Source: Paraburkholderia phenazinium (GTDB taxonomy: Bacteria > Pseudomonadota > Gammaproteobacteria > Burkholderiales > Burkholderiaceae). From it: DNA of 64,000 bases. The position numbers and the translations under genes are program-made. This document shows positions 36,743 through 46,762 of this stretch, in pieces (positions within the stretch are counted from its first letter, which is position 1; every line of letters starts with the position of its first letter). Below the pieces are notes generated by a model. It was given only the letters and a program-made list of their open reading frames with translations. It ran no database searches and was not told the DNA's origin. The DNA is taken from contig NZ_FSRU01000002.1 of NCBI RefSeq assembly GCF_900142845.1, positions 2,108,001 to 2,172,000 of the forward strand. The letters run 5' to 3'.

Positions 36743-37870
36743 CTAGAACAGATTCATCTGCGGATCGTCGCGCACCGGGCCCGCCGTCGGCGCCGCGCGC
36801 ATGAACTGCGACATATCGAGAATGCCGCGCCGGCGCTCGTTCAAACCGAGCCGGCGGACAGCCTGATGAAACCGCTGCTTCAGCAGGTCGGCCCACAAAC
36901 CCTCGCCTTTCATACGCGTCGCAAAGTTGGCGTCGTAGTCCTTGCCACCCCGCATATCGCGCACGCGGCTCATCACCCGCTCCGCGCGATCCGGAAAATG
37001 CGCCGCGAGCCAATCTTTGAAGAGCGGCGCCACTTCCCACGGCAGACGCAGCACGATATAGCTGGCATTGCTCGCGCCGGCTTCGGCACACGCCTCCAAA
37101 ACCCGCTCCATGTCCGGCTCGGTGACGAACGGAATCACCGGCGCGATGCTCACGCCCACCGGGATGCCGGCTTCACTCAACGTGCGGATCGTGCGCAGCC
37201 GGCGCGCCGGGGTTGCCGCGCGCGGTTCGAGCGTGCGGGCGATCTCGGCATCCAGTGTTGTAATGGTGATGGCCGCCATGAATTGCCCGCGCGCCGCCAT
37301 AGGCGCCAGCAGATCCAGATCGCGCTCGATCAGCGACGATTTCGTAATCGCCGCGAACGGATGTCCCCGCGCGCTCAGCACTTCGATCACCCGCCGCGTC
37401 AGGCGCAACTCGCGCTCGACCGGCTGCCAGGCGTCGGTATTGACGCCTAACGCAATCGGCTCCGGTACGTAAGACTTCTTCGATAGCTCGCGCTCCAGCA
37501 ATTCCGGCGCATTGACCTTGGCATAAATGCGGCTCTCGAAATCGAGCCCCGGCGACAAGCCCAAATAACTATGCGTAGGCCGGGCGAAGCAGTAGATGCA
37601 GCCATGCTCGCAGCCCCGATACGGGTTGAGCGACACGCTGAAGGGAATGTCCGGCGACGCGTTGCGGGTCAGAATGGTTTTCGCCCGCTCGTCGAAGACC
37701 TGCGTGCGCAGCGCGGGCGGCCCACCCTCTTCCTCCTCGTGCAGCACCCAGCCGTCGTCGACCGCTTCGCGCTGGTCGACTTCGTAGCGGCCCTGCAGGT
37801 TCGTGACGGCGCCGCGACCCTTGCGCGGTGCGGGCGGGGCGATCGGATATTCGGGGACGGAATCGGTCAC
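36743..37870 (-). CDS. PA0069-family radical SAM protein (SplB-like), behind a LexA box
   Basis: A ~375-residue protein with the radical SAM cluster motif CEHGCIYCF (CxxxCxxC) in the context NPYRGCEHGCIYCFARPTH. It is related to COG1533/SplB 'DNA repair photolyase' proteins. Other features are GVNTDAWQPVERELRLTR and ITTLDAEIARTLEPRAA. The start is taken as GTG 37870, placing the LexA box ~52 bp upstream. A TTG at 37915 is also open but would lie inside the palindrome next to that box. The substrate is unknown; the LexA box suggests a damage-related role (inference). Confidence 0.85.
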   Translation of the reverse strand: MTDSVPEYPIAPPAPRKGRGAVTNLQGRYEVDQREAVDDGWVLHEEEEGGPPALRTQVFDERAKTILTRNASPDIPFSVSLNPYRGCEHGCIYCFARPTHSYLGLSPGLDFESRIYAKVNAPELLERELSKKSYVPEPIALGVNTDAWQPVERELRLTRRVIEVLSARGHPFAAITKSSLIERDLDLLAPMAARGQFMAAITITTLDAEIARTLEPRAATPARRLRTIRTLSEAGIPVGVSIAPVIPFVTEPDMERVLEACAEAGASNASYIVLRLPWEVAPLFKDWLAAHFPDRAERVMSRVRDMRGGKDYDANFATRMKGEGLWADLLKQRFHQAVRRLGLNERRRGILDMSQFMRAAPTAGPVRDDPQMNLF

Positions 37871-37908
37871 GGTGAGGTCCAGCGCAAACGGACAGCGGAT
37901 ACGAAAAA

Positions 37909-37947
37909 GGCTCAAACAATACTGTATAAATATACAGTGTTTGAGCC
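37909..37947. promoter_or_regulatory. LexA (SOS) box within a larger imperfect palindrome
   Basis: CTGTATAAATATACAG at 37922-37937 matches the LexA consensus CTGT-N8-ACAG with an AT-rich centre. Outer arms GGCTCAAAC (37909-37917) and GTTTGAGCC (37939-37947) extend the palindrome. It lies directly upstream of the PA0069-family gene on the minus strand, so SOS control is likely. The Lrp gene on the other side ends at 37994 and is not read from here. Confidence 0.85.
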
Positions 37948-37993
37948 GTTTGTCGAGTCCTCTTTGAGCCCGTCTGACCTGGCCCGCAGCGGC

Positions 37994-38482
37994 CTACTCG
38001 CCGACCGCGATCGTCAAGGTTTCCTTGATTTCTTCCATCACCACATAGCTCTTCGACTGCACCGCGCCCGGCAGTTGCAGCAGGATGTCGCCGAGCAGTT
38101 TCCGGTAATCGGCCATCTCGCCGATACGCGCCTTGATCAGATAGTCGAAGTCGCCCGAGACCAGATGGCATTCCAGCACCTCGGGAATCTTCTGCACTTC
38201 GCGGCGAAACTGGTCGAACATATTGCCGCTCTTGTGGTCGAGCGTAATCTCGACGAACACCAGCAGCGCCGCACCCAGTTCGGCCGGATTGACGCGGGCG
38301 TGATAGCCGGTAATGACGCCGTCACGCTCCATGCGCTTGACCCGCTCGATACAGGGCGTCACCGACAGCCCGACCTGCTCCGCGAGGTCTTTCATCGCCA
38401 TCCGGCCGTCCTGTTGCAGGAGCCTGAGGATCTTGTGATCGAGCTTGTCGAGTGCACGAATCGGTTGACGCTGAGTTCGCAT
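37994..38482 (-). CDS. Lrp/AsnC family transcriptional regulator
   Basis: A 162-residue Lrp-type protein. The N-terminal HTH is LDKLDHKILRLLQQDGRMAMKDLA ... LSVTPCIERVKRME, and the RAM domain follows (LVFVEITLDHKSGNMFDQF, VSGDFDYLIKARI). Start 38482 (ATG) is used; the in-frame extension to 38533 is not typical. It is divergent from dadA with a 169-bp AT-rich shared region. Lrp-type proteins control dadA in several bacteria, so local regulation of D-amino-acid use is likely (inference). Confidence 0.93.
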   Translation of the reverse strand: MRTQRQPIRALDKLDHKILRLLQQDGRMAMKDLAEQVGLSVTPCIERVKRMERDGVITGYHARVNPAELGAALLVFVEITLDHKSGNMFDQFRREVQKIPEVLECHLVSGDFDYLIKARIGEMADYRKLLGDILLQLPGAVQSKSYVVMEEIKETLTIAVGE

Positions 38483-38651
38483 GGTTTTTCTACTGAAAAT
38501 CTGAAAAATACAATAACAAAACCTAGTGGACACTCAATAGTATAGCGGTTAACACTGGGCTGAAAGCGTATCACCTCGTTAATCGAATGATTCACCAACG
38601 AGTTGAGCCATCTACGGACGCGCGAGCCCCAAAGAACCTTCTGGAGCAGCT
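38483..38651. promoter_or_regulatory. Divergent lrp-dadA control region
   Basis: 169 bp, unusually AT-rich for this genome (CAATAACAAAACCTAGTGG and similar stretches), as expected for Lrp-binding regions. GGAG lies before the dadA start. Specific Lrp boxes are not resolved. Confidence 0.5.
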
Positions 38652-39938
38652 ATGCGAGTCGTCGTTTTGGGCAGTGGCGTCGTCGGGGTCACGAGCGCCT
38701 ATTATCTTGCGCGCGCGGGTCATGAAGTGACCGTGATCGACCGCGAAGCCGGTCCCGCGCTCGAAACGAGCTTTGCCAACGCGGGCCAGATTTCGCCGGG
38801 CTATGCGTCGCCGTGGGCAGCGCCGGGCGTGCCGCTGAAGGCCGTCAAGTGGATGTTCCAGAAGCACGCGCCGCTCGCCATCCGGCTCGACGGCACGCAA
38901 TTCCAGCTGCAGTGGATGTGGCAGATGCTGCAGAACTGCACGTCCGCGCGCTATGCGGTGAACAAAGGCCGCATGGTGCGCCTCGCCGAATACAGCCGCG
39001 ACTGCCTGCAGGCGCTGCGCGCCGACACCGGCATCCAGTACGAGGGCCGTACGGGTGGCACGCTGCAGGTGTTCCGCACACAGCAGCAATTCGACGGCGC
39101 CGCGAAAGACATCGCCGTGCTGCAAGACGCCAATGTGCCTTATGAACTGCTGTCGTCGGCCGAACTGGCACGCGCCGAGCCGGCGCTCGCCGCCACCGCG
39201 CACAAGCTGACCGGCGGCCTGCGCCTGCCGGGCGACGAAACCGGCGATTGCCAGCTCTTCACCACGCGCCTCGCGGCACTGGCCGAAGAACTGGGCGTGA
39301 CGTTCCGCTACAACACGCCGATCGACGCGCTCGCCATGGCCGGCGGCCGGATTGCCGGCGTGCAGTGCGGCAACGACCTGGTCCGCGCCGACGCGTTCGT
39401 CGTGGCGCTCGGCTCGTATTCGACCAAGTTCCTCGCGGACATCGTCAAGATTCCGGTCTATCCGCTGAAGGGCTATTCGATCACGGCACCCATCGTCAAC
39501 GCGGCGGCGGCTCCTGTGTCCACCGTGCTCGACGAAACCTACAAGATTGCGATCACGCGTTTCGACGACCGGATTCGCGTCGGCGGGATGGCGGAGATCG
39601 TCGGCTTCGACAAATCGCTGCGCCAGGCGCGCCGCGAAACGCTCGAAATGTGCGTGAACGACCTGTTCCCCGGCGGCGGCGACACAGCCAAGGCCAGCTT
39701 CTGGACCGGCCTGCGTCCGATGACACCGGACGGCACGCCGATCGTCGGCCGCACGCCCGTGTCGAACCTGTTCCTCAATACCGGCCACGGCACGCTCGGC
39801 TGGACGATGTCGTGCGGTTCGGGCCAACTGCTCGCCGACCTGATGTCGGGCAAGCAGCCTGCGATCCAGTCGGACGATCTGTCGGTGCATCGCTATCTGG
39901 GCGAGACCGGCGGTACGACGCGTCCGGCGTACGCCTGA
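38652..39938 (+). CDS. dadA: D-amino acid dehydrogenase, small subunit
   Basis: A 428-residue FAD-dependent enzyme, typical length for DadA. The dinucleotide motif [20 protein letters not shown] is at the N-terminus, followed by [20 protein letters not shown]. The C-terminal FAD motif is [18 protein letters not shown]. It oxidises D-alanine and other D-amino acids to keto acids and feeds electrons to the respiratory chain at the inner membrane. It is divergent from an Lrp-family gene and followed by a strong terminator. No alanine racemase (dadX) is adjacent. Confidence 0.96.
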   Translation: MRVVVLGSGVVGVTSAYYLARAGHEVTVIDREAGPALETSFANAGQISPGYASPWAAPGVPLKAVKWMFQKHAPLAIRLDGTQFQLQWMWQMLQNCTSARYAVNKGRMVRLAEYSRDCLQALRADTGIQYEGRTGGTLQVFRTQQQFDGAAKDIAVLQDANVPYELLSSAELARAEPALAATAHKLTGGLRLPGDETGDCQLFTTRLAALAEELGVTFRYNTPIDALAMAGGRIAGVQCGNDLVRADAFVVALGSYSTKFLADIVKIPVYPLKGYSITAPIVNAAAAPVSTVLDETYKIAITRFDDRIRVGGMAEIVGFDKSLRQARRETLEMCVNDLFPGGGDTAKASFWTGLRPMTPDGTPIVGRTPVSNLFLNTGHGTLGWTMSCGSGQLLADLMSGKQPAIQSDDLSVHRYLGETGGTTRPAYA

Positions 39939-39992
39939 GGGATTGCTTCAGGTAGCCTTGGCCGGAGCTCTGACGTCATCCGGTTAGACGAA

Positions 39993-40020
39993 AAAACGGC
40001 ACCTTTGCAGGTGCCGTTTT
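39993..40020. terminator. Bidirectional terminator between dadA and the acyl-CoA dehydrogenase gene
   Basis: An 11-bp stem (AAAACGGCACC at 39993-40003 with GGTGCCGTTTT at 40010-40020) has a 6-nt loop; A- and T-runs flank it. It serves the convergent dadA and acyl-CoA dehydrogenase transcripts. Confidence 0.92.
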
Positions 40021-40077
40021 ATTTTGCGCGATCAAATTCGATCGACCACGCAGCGACTCACTGACGAATGCGCAAAA

Positions 40078-41868
40078 TCAGAACTGATCTTCCGACAACG
40101 CCAGCACCCCTTCATCGCCCTTCGCGCTGACAATCGACGCTTCCAGCGCCGACGCTTGCGGCAGCACATGCTCGGCATAGAACTGCGCCGTGGCAATCTT
40201 CGCGCCGTAGAACGACGGATCTTCCGCGCGCTTCTCGTCGGCCACCAGCAACGCACGCGCCATCTGCCAGCCGCCGAGCACGATGCCCGCCAGCTTCAGA
40301 TACGGCACGCTGCCGGCAAACACCGCATTCGGATCACGCTTCGTATTCGCGACCACGAACTCCACCGCCGCGCCTAACGCACGCTGCCCCTGCGCGAGTT
40401 GCTGCTGCATTGACCTGAACGCCGCCCCTTGCCGCGAGCCGAGCGCCTCGACCGTCTGCGCGATACCGGCCAGCAGCGACTTCGCGACCGCGCCGCCGTC
40501 GCGCAAGGTCTTGCGTCCGATCAGGTCGTTCGCCTGGATCGCGGTGGTGCCCTCGTAGATGGGCAGAATGCGCGCGTCGCGGTAATACTGGGCCGCGCCC
40601 GTTTCTTCGATGAAGCCCATGCCGCCATGCACCTGCACGCCGAGACTCGTGACGTCGATCGACAGCTCCGTGCTCCAGCCCTTCACGATCGGCACGAGGA
40701 ATTCGTAGATCGCCTGGTGTTCAGCGCGCTTCGTCTCATCAGGATGACGATGCGCGATATCGCAATGCGCTGCGGCCACATAGGCAAGCGAGCGCGAACC
40801 CTCGGTCAAGGCACGCATCGTCGCAAGCATGCGGCGCACGTCCGGGTGATGGATGATCGAGACCGATTGTTTGGCAGAACCATCCACCGGACGGCTTTGC
40901 ACGCGGTCTTTCGCATACGCAACGGCCTTCTGATAAGCCCGGTCCGACACGCCGACACCCTGCATGCCCACCGCAAAGCGGGCAGCGTTCATCATGATGA
41001 ACATGTACTCGAGACCGCGGTTCTCGTCGCCGATCAGATGACCGATCGCACCGCCGTGATCGCCGAATTGCAGCACCGCGGTCGGGCTCGCCTTGATGCC
41101 GAGCTTGTGTTCGATCGACACGCAATGCACGTCGTTACGCTCGCCGAGCGAACCGTCTTCGTTGACGAGGACCTTCGGCACGATAAAGAGCGAGATGCCC
41201 TTCACGCCTTCGGGCGCACCCGGCGTGCGTGCCAGCACGAGATGGGCGATGTTCTTCGCCATGTCGTGCTCGCCCCACGTGATGAAAATCTTGGTGCCGA
41301 ACAGCTTGAACGAGCCGTCGCCCTGCGGCTCGGCGCGCGTGCGCACGAGCGCCAGATCCGAACCGGCCTGCGGCTCGGTCAGGTTCATCGTGCCGGTCCA
41401 TTCGCCCGAAATCAGCTTCGGCACGTAGCGTTGCTTCTGCTCGTCGCTGCCGGCCGTGAGCAACGCTTCGATGGCGCCGTCCGTCAACAGCGGGCACAGT
41501 GCAAAGGAAAGATTCGACGCATTCAGCATCTCGATACAGGCTGTTGCGATCAGCTTCGGCAGCCCCTGGCCTTCGTAGTCCAAAGGATGCTGCACGCCTT
41601 GCCAGCCGCCCTCGGAGAATTGCCGGAACGCGTCGGCGAAGCCGGGCGTCGCCGTGACCTTGCCATCTTTCCAGCTGCTCGGATTGCGATCGCCTTCAAC
41701 ATTCAACGGCGCCAACACCTCGCCGCACAGCTTGGCCGATTCTTCGAGAACGGCCTGCGCGGTGTCGAGGTTGGCGTCCTCGAAACCCGGCAGCGTCGCG
41801 ATGTCTTCGAGTGCTGCCAGTTCTTTCATCACGAACAACATGTCCTTGACGGGCGCCGTATAGCTCAT
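40078..41868 (-). CDS. Acyl-CoA dehydrogenase (long ~600-residue type)
   Basis: A 596-residue enzyme of the long acyl-CoA dehydrogenase class with an extra C-terminal domain. The FAD/substrate motifs [21 protein letters not shown] and [10 protein letters not shown] are present. The region [26 protein letters not shown] with the following ITA-like [13 protein letters not shown] is intact. DmdC-like (methylmercaptopropionyl-CoA) enzymes share this architecture, but the substrate is not determinable. It lies downstream of etfB-etfA, its electron acceptors, though a terminator at 41891-41940 lies between. Confidence 0.92.
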   Translation of the reverse strand: MSYTAPVKDMLFVMKELAALEDIATLPGFEDANLDTAQAVLEESAKLCGEVLAPLNVEGDRNPSSWKDGKVTATPGFADAFRQFSEGGWQGVQHPLDYEGQGLPKLIATACIEMLNASNLSFALCPLLTDGAIEALLTAGSDEQKQRYVPKLISGEWTGTMNLTEPQAGSDLALVRTRAEPQGDGSFKLFGTKIFITWGEHDMAKNIAHLVLARTPGAPEGVKGISLFIVPKVLVNEDGSLGERNDVHCVSIEHKLGIKASPTAVLQFGDHGGAIGHLIGDENRGLEYMFIMMNAARFAVGMQGVGVSDRAYQKAVAYAKDRVQSRPVDGSAKQSVSIIHHPDVRRMLATMRALTEGSRSLAYVAAAHCDIAHRHPDETKRAEHQAIYEFLVPIVKGWSTELSIDVTSLGVQVHGGMGFIEETGAAQYYRDARILPIYEGTTAIQANDLIGRKTLRDGGAVAKSLLAGIAQTVEALGSRQGAAFRSMQQQLAQGQRALGAAVEFVVANTKRDPNAVFAGSVPYLKLAGIVLGGWQMARALLVADEKRAEDPSFYGAKIATAQFYAEHVLPQASALEASIVSAKGDEGVLALSEDQF

Positions 41869-41890
41869 TTCAGTTCTCCTCCTGCCTGCG

Positions 41891-41940
41891 ATATAAAAAG
41901 GGACGCCGGACTATGGGTCCCTGCGTCCCTTTGTGTGCTG
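41891..41940 (-). terminator. Terminator between etfA and the acyl-CoA dehydrogenase gene
   Basis: AGGGACGC (41899-41906) pairs perfectly with GCGTCCCT (41933-41940); on the minus strand the stem is followed by TTTTTATAT. The 26-nt loop is long. It suggests that the acyl-CoA dehydrogenase gene is at least partly expressed from its own promoter. Confidence 0.6.
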
Positions 41941-41969
41941 CCAGACGCCTTTTTGCGGCGTGGCTGGCT

Positions 41970-42905
41970 TTAGCCCAGCTCGCTCACCAGTTCCGGCACC
42001 ACCGTGAACAGATCGCCCACCAGACCGTAATCGGCGACGCTGAAAATCGGCGCTTCCGGGTCCTTGTTGATCGCCACGATGACCTTCGAGTCCTTCATGC
42101 CGGCCAGATGCTGGATCGCACCCGAGATGCCCACCGCGACGTACAGTTGCGGCGCGACGATCTTGCCGGTCTGGCCCACCTGGTAGTCGTTCGGCACGAA
42201 GCCTGCGTCGACTGCGGCGCGTGAAGCACCGAGGGCCGCGCCGAGCTTGTCCGCCAGCGGCTCGAGCACCTTGGTGTAATTCTCGCCGCTGCCCAGACCC
42301 CGACCACCGGAAACGATGATCGACGCCGAGGTCAGTTCCGGACGGTCCAGCTTCGTCACTTCACGGCTAACGAACTGCGACAGGCCGCTGTCGGCTGCGG
42401 CGGCGATCTTCTCGACCGCTGCGCTGCCGCCTTCTGCCGCCACCGGGTCGAAGCCGGTGGTACGCACCGTGATGACCTTGATCGGGTCGCCCGATTGCAC
42501 CGTCGCGATCGCGTTGCCTGCGTAGATCGGGCGCTCGAACGTGTCGGCGCTATCCACGGCGGTGATATCGCTGATCTGCGCGACATCGAGCTTCGCGGCG
42601 ATACGCGGGGCGATGTTCTTGCCGTAAGCGGTAGCCGGCGCCAGGATATGCGAGTAGTCCTTCGCAATGTTCAACACCGTGGCTTCGACGTTTTCCGCGA
42701 GGCCCGCTTCGAGTTGCGGCGCATCGGCCAGCAACACCTTGGCGACGCCTGCAACCTTCGCTGCCGCATCCGCCGCGCCTTGCGCGTTGTGACCCGCGAT
42801 CAGCACGTGGACGTCGCCGCCAATCTTCGCGGCTGCCGCAACCGTATTGAGCGTCGCCGCTTTCAGCGACGCGTTGTCGTGTTCCGCAATTACCAGAATC
42901 GTCAT
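41970..42905 (-). CDS. etfA: Electron transfer flavoprotein subunit alpha
   Basis: A 311-residue ETF alpha subunit, normal length. The C-terminal FAD domain has SGRGLGSG-like [40 protein letters not shown] and [10 protein letters not shown]. It forms the soluble heterodimer with EtfB, carrying electrons from acyl-CoA dehydrogenases to ETF-ubiquinone oxidoreductase. It starts 23 bp after etfB in the same transcript. Confidence 0.97.
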   Translation of the reverse strand: MTILVIAEHDNASLKAATLNTVAAAAKIGGDVHVLIAGHNAQGAADAAAKVAGVAKVLLADAPQLEAGLAENVEATVLNIAKDYSHILAPATAYGKNIAPRIAAKLDVAQISDITAVDSADTFERPIYAGNAIATVQSGDPIKVITVRTTGFDPVAAEGGSAAVEKIAAAADSGLSQFVSREVTKLDRPELTSASIIVSGGRGLGSGENYTKVLEPLADKLGAALGASRAAVDAGFVPNDYQVGQTGKIVAPQLYVAVGISGAIQHLAGMKDSKVIVAINKDPEAPIFSVADYGLVGDLFTVVPELVSELG

Positions 42906-42928
42906 TTCGTCCGTCTCCTGCGTTGTCC

Positions 42929-43678
42929 TTAGAGCACCTTGGCTTCGGTCTTCAGCTTCTCGACCAGCGTCTTCACGTCAGCAACCTTCACACCGGCGCT
43001 GCGCTTGGGCGGCTCGACGACCTTCAGCGTTTTCAGACGCGGCGTCACATCAACGCCGAGGTCTTCCGGCTTGAGCGTTTCCAGCGGCTTTTTCTTGGCC
43101 TTCATGATGTTCGGCAGCGTCACATAGCGCGGCTCGTTCAGGCGCAGATCGGTGGTGATCACGGCCGGCAGCGTCAGCGCCAGCGTTTCCGCCCCGCCGT
43201 CCACTTCGCGCGACACCGTTGCCTTGCCGTCGGCCACGACCACCTTCGAGGCGAACGTCGCTTGCGGCAGATTCGCCAGCGCAGCCAGCATCTGACCGGT
43301 CTGGTTCGAATCGTCGTCGATGGCCTGCTTGCCGAGAATCACCAGCGAAGGCTGTTCCTTGTCGACCAGCGCCTTGAGCAGCTTGGCCACGGCCAGCGGC
43401 TGCAGGTCTTCGTTCGACTCGATCAGGATCGCGCGGTCCGCGCCGATCGCCAGCGCCGTACGCAGCGTTTCCTGCGCCTGCGCGACACCCGCCGACACGG
43501 CGATCACTTCCGTCGCCACACCCGCTTCCCGCAGACGCACCGCTTCTTCCACGGCGATCTCGTCGAACGGATTCATCGACATCTTTACATTCGCAATGTC
43601 GACACCCGTGCCGTCCGACTTCACCCGGACTTTCACGTTGTAATCGACCACTCTCTTGACTGGCACCAGGATTTTCAT
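42929..43678 (-). CDS. etfB: Electron transfer flavoprotein subunit beta
   Basis: A 249-residue ETF beta subunit. [20 protein letters not shown] at the N-terminus and the AMP-site region [19 protein letters not shown] are diagnostic. The ATG at 43678 follows GGAG; an in-frame GTG two codons earlier overlaps that site. A TATAAT at 43719-43724 on the minus strand is a plausible -10 element about 40 bp upstream. Confidence 0.97.
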   Translation of the reverse strand: MKILVPVKRVVDYNVKVRVKSDGTGVDIANVKMSMNPFDEIAVEEAVRLREAGVATEVIAVSAGVAQAQETLRTALAIGADRAILIESNEDLQPLAVAKLLKALVDKEQPSLVILGKQAIDDDSNQTGQMLAALANLPQATFASKVVVADGKATVSREVDGGAETLALTLPAVITTDLRLNEPRYVTLPNIMKAKKKPLETLKPEDLGVDVTPRLKTLKVVEPPKRSAGVKVADVKTLVEKLKTEAKVL

Positions 43679-43805
43679 GCACACGCTCCAAAGTTACGAA
43701 TACGTCAACCCAACGGACATTATAACGACTGCCCCTTTGCGGCAGCCGTGTCGCAGGCTGGTTTACCTCGAGGATAGCGCTCCTCAGCGGCGTGACGGCA
43801 ATAAC

Positions 43806-43817
43806 GAACGATCGTTC
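43806..43817. promoter_or_regulatory. GAACGATCGTTC palindrome upstream of etfBA
   Basis: A 12-bp perfect palindrome, 128-139 bp upstream of etfB on the minus strand, next to a TAAAAT hexamer that could be a -10. The form fits TetR-family repressors of beta-oxidation genes in proteobacteria (PsrA- or FadP-type), but the binder is not identified. Confidence 0.4.
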
Positions 43818-43830
43818 TATTTTAATCCCG

Positions 43831-43856
43831 AAAAAACCCGGGCGACAACCCCGGGT
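43831..43856 (-). terminator. Terminator of metNIQ
   Basis: ACCCGGG (43836-43842) pairs with CCCGGGT (43850-43856) around a 7-nt loop; on the minus strand a run of six Ts follows (43831-43836 read as T). It lies 115 bp past the metQ stop. Confidence 0.75.
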
Positions 43857-43970
43857 CCCGACTTACGACTCTAATTCATCATTTGCCATCCATGACGGAT
43901 GCGATGACTCAATCATCGTGCAGCGCGCCACCTTCTTGCATCACCCGTTTGGGTGGCTAGCTCAGATTGC

Positions 43971-44771
43971 TCACCACGCGGCAATCACCGCACCGCCGTA
44001 TTTCGTGTCGATGTACTGCTTCACTTCCGGCGAGTGATACGCCGCGATCAGCTTCGCCACCCACGGCTTGTTACGGTCCGCTTCGCGGATCGCGATGATG
44101 TTCACGTACGGGCCTTTCGGATCTTCGATCGCGATCGCGTCCTGTTTCGGCTTGAGGCCCGCCTGCATCGCATAGTTGGTGTTGATCGCGGCAGCATCCA
44201 CGTCGCCGAGCGAGCGCGGAATCTGTGCGGCGTCGAGTTCGACGATCTTCAGCTTCTTCGGGTTGTCGACGATGTCGAGCGGCGTGGCCTTCAGGCCAGC
44301 GTCGGCGCGCAGCTTCAGCAAGCCTTCCTTCTGCAGCAGCAACAAGGCGCGGCCGCCGTTGGTCGGATCGTTCGGCACGGCGATCTTCGCGCTAGGCTGC
44401 AGTTCGGCGAGCGACTTGATCTTCTTCGAGTAAATGCCCATCGGGAAGGTCACCGTGTCCGCGACCCTGATCAGCTTGTAGCCGCGATCCTTCACCTGCG
44501 CCTCGAGGTAGGGGTCGTGCTGATAGCTGTTGGCATCCAGATCGCCACTGGCGAGCGCCGCGTTCGGCTGCACGTAGTCCGCAAATTCGACGATCTTGAT
44601 GTTCAGACCGTTCTTCGCGGCGACACCCTTCACGACTTCCATCAGTTCCGCGTGCGGACCGCCGGTGACGCCGACCTTGATGGTGTCGTCGGCATAAGCC
44701 GCTGTGTTTGCGGCGAAGAGCGCTGCGGCGCCGAGAGCAGCCGCTACCTGCAGAATGAAACGACGTTGCAT
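43971..44771 (-). CDS. metQ: Methionine-binding protein of the MetNIQ ABC importer (NlpA family)
   Basis: A 266-residue NlpA/MetQ protein. The signal peptide is residues 1-27 (NTAAYADD) without a clear lipobox Cys, so it is probably soluble in the periplasm. Conserved family segments: KVGVTGGPHAELMEVVK, EFADYVQPNAALASGDLDANSYQHDPYL and AVPNDPTNGGRALLLLQ. It delivers methionine to MetNI. It is the last gene of the operon, with an 84-bp gap after metI that contains a stable hairpin. Confidence 0.95.
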   Translation of the reverse strand: MQRRFILQVAAALGAAALFAANTAAYADDTIKVGVTGGPHAELMEVVKGVAAKNGLNIKIVEFADYVQPNAALASGDLDANSYQHDPYLEAQVKDRGYKLIRVADTVTFPMGIYSKKIKSLAELQPSAKIAVPNDPTNGGRALLLLQKEGLLKLRADAGLKATPLDIVDNPKKLKIVELDAAQIPRSLGDVDAAAINTNYAMQAGLKPKQDAIAIEDPKGPYVNIIAIREADRNKPWVAKLIAAYHSPEVKQYIDTKYGGAVIAAW

Positions 44772-44827
44772 GACTGACCTTCTCCAATTCTCATCAAACG
44801 GGTTCCGATAACCCTTGTTCTAGTTGC

Positions 44828-44855
44828 GACGCCCTGTCTGCCGCTGAAGGGCGTC
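44828..44855 (-). other. Intercistronic hairpin directly after the metI stop
   Basis: GACGCCCT (44828-44835) pairs perfectly with AGGGCGTC (44848-44855) around a 12-nt loop. The stem begins next to the metI stop codon (44856-44858) on the minus strand. No T-run follows, so it is more likely an RNA-stability or partial-termination element that sets the metQ level relative to metNI. Confidence 0.5.
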
Positions 44856-45509
44856 TTACTTGTGGCTCAGGCGACGCACGAGCCAATCCCCAAACGACTG
44901 CACCAGTTGCACGAACACGATCAGGATCGCCACGACCGTCCACATCACGTCCGGCTCGTAGCGTTGATAGCCATAGCGGATGCCCAGGTCGCCGAGGCCG
45001 CCGCCGCCGATCGCGCCGGCCATCGCCGAATAGCCGACCAGCGAGACGAACGTGATCGTCAGCCCCGCGACCACACCGGGCCACGATTCAGGCAACAGCA
45101 CCTTGAAGACGATCTGGCTGGTGGTTGCGCCCATGGCCTGGGCGGCTTCGATCAGGCCGCGGTCCACTTCGCGCAGCGCCGTTTCCACGAGACGAGCGAT
45201 GAACGGTGCAGCGGAGATCGTCAGCGGCACGATTGCCGCAGCGGTCCCAATGGAAGACCCGACCACCAGCCGCGTAAACGGAATCACCGCGACCAGCAGA
45301 ATGATGAACGGTGTCGAACGCACCGCGTTGATCACGATCCCCATCGAGCGATTGAGGCCGACGTTCTGCAGGACGCCCTGACGGTCCGTCAGATACAGCA
45401 ACACACCGAGCGGCAAACCGACCAGCGCGCCCACGAGGCCCGAGATGCCCACCATGATGAGCGTCTCCCAGAACGACTGGACGAACATATCGAGCATTTC
45501 ACTCAACAT
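44856..45509 (-). CDS. metI: Methionine ABC transporter permease
   Basis: A 217-residue permease, typical MetI length, with five predicted membrane segments. The EAA-loop is [20 protein letters not shown]. The family segment [16 protein letters not shown] is intact. The ATG at 45509 overlaps the end of metN by 11 bp. It forms the membrane pore of MetNIQ. Confidence 0.96.
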   Translation of the reverse strand: MLSEMLDMFVQSFWETLIMVGISGLVGALVGLPLGVLLYLTDRQGVLQNVGLNRSMGIVINAVRSTPFIILLVAVIPFTRLVVGSSIGTAAAIVPLTISAAPFIARLVETALREVDRGLIEAAQAMGATTSQIVFKVLLPESWPGVVAGLTITFVSLVGYSAMAGAIGGGGLGDLGIRYGYQRYEPDVMWTVVAILIVFVQLVQSFGDWLVRRLSHK

Positions 45510-46533
45510 AGGACATCTCCTCCACCACCACACCTTGTTCGCGCAGATACGCCAACGCCTGCGCCACATTCACCGGTTCGCCGCCCGCGAGCACCGCGAG
45601 CGAGCCGAACGCCTGCCCCTGGATCTCGTCGATCTGGCCGTGCAGGATGTTGAAGTCGAGTTCGAAGCGGCGAATCGTTTCCGAGAGGATCGGTTGATCG
45701 ACGCCCGTGCCGGTGAACGCGAGGCGCAGCAGATGACCGCTGCCGGTCTTCAGACGTTCGGCGACACGCGCCTTTAGTGCAGGCGGCAACTCCTGCGCAA
45801 TCACATCGCCGATCAGCGCGCGCGTGACTTCGTGATGCGGCTGCAGGAACACGTCGATGACCTTGCCGTGTTCGACGACCCGGCCCGCATCCAGCACCGC
45901 GACGCGGTCGCAGACCTGCTTGATCACGTCCATCTGGTGCGTGATCAATACGATGGTCAGGCCGAGTTCGCGATTGATGCGCTTGAGCAGATCCAGAATC
46001 GAGCGGGTAGTTTCCGGGTCGAGCGCCGAAGTGGCCTCGTCGGACAGCAAGACCTTGGGCTTGCTCGCCAGCGCCCGGGCAATCCCCACGCGCTGCTTCT
46101 GACCACCGCTGATCTGTGCCGGATAACGGTCTTTCTGCGCCGTGAGGCCCACCAGTTCGAGCAGCGGCAACACGTTGGCTTCGATCTCGGCGCGCTTCAG
46201 GCCGGCCAGTTCGAGCGGCAGCGCGACGTTCTCGTACACGGTGCGCGACGACAGCAGGTTGAAATGCTGGAAGATCATGCCGATCTCGCGCCGCGCCTCG
46301 CGCAATTGCGCGGCGGAGAGCGTGGTGAGATCGCGGCCGTTGACGACGATGTTGCCTTCGGTCGGACGTGTCAGCAGGTTGATGGTGCGCACGAGCGTGC
46401 TCTTGCCGGCGCCGCTGCGACCGATGATGCCGAACACCTCGCCCGCCGGAATCGACAGGTTGACGTTGTGCAGCGCCTCGACCCAGCCCCGCGGTCCGGC
46501 AAAACGCTGGGAGATATTGCGAATTTCGATCAT
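45499..46533 (-). CDS. metN: Methionine ABC transporter ATP-binding protein
   Basis: A 344-residue ATPase. Walker [10 protein letters not shown] is at residues 38-46, the signature ISGGQKQR near residue 140, and Walker [14 protein letters not shown]. The C-terminal ~95 residues form a NIL (ACT-like) domain that binds methionine and inhibits uptake. The ATG at 46533 is the first conserved start; the in-frame extension is not typical. It is the first gene of metNIQ. I see no recognisable SAM riboswitch in the 229-bp upstream region. Confidence 0.97.
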   Translation of the reverse strand: MIEIRNISQRFAGPRGWVEALHNVNLSIPAGEVFGIIGRSGAGKSTLVRTINLLTRPTEGNIVVNGRDLTTLSAAQLREARREIGMIFQHFNLLSSRTVYENVALPLELAGLKRAEIEANVLPLLELVGLTAQKDRYPAQISGGQKQRVGIARALASKPKVLLSDEATSALDPETTRSILDLLKRINRELGLTIVLITHQMDVIKQVCDRVAVLDAGRVVEHGKVIDVFLQPHHEVTRALIGDVIAQELPPALKARVAERLKTGSGHLLRLAFTGTGVDQPILSETIRRFELDFNILHGQIDEIQGQAFGSLAVLAGGEPVNVAQALAYLREQGVVVEEMSYVE

Positions 46534-46762
46534 GAAAAAACGAAACGGCGGGACTGCCGGCGAGCGTGGATGCGCTCCCGACAAGCGGCCGCCGTTACTT
46601 TTATAGGGATTTGGTCCGCGATTCTACCGCAGCGTCGACATTCCCTTTAATAATCAATTCCGATTTTTTCATAACCCAAAGGAATTAGAGGCACATCCCG
46701 CACGCAGCGCTCGCGCGTGTCGCATGCGTACGACTATGATCGGGCGGGTCAAAACTACAACG

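Noticed and set aside
46534..46762. A SAM riboswitch in front of metN
   Set aside because: No conserved SAM-aptamer helices or terminator could be made out; the region appears to hold only ordinary promoters.
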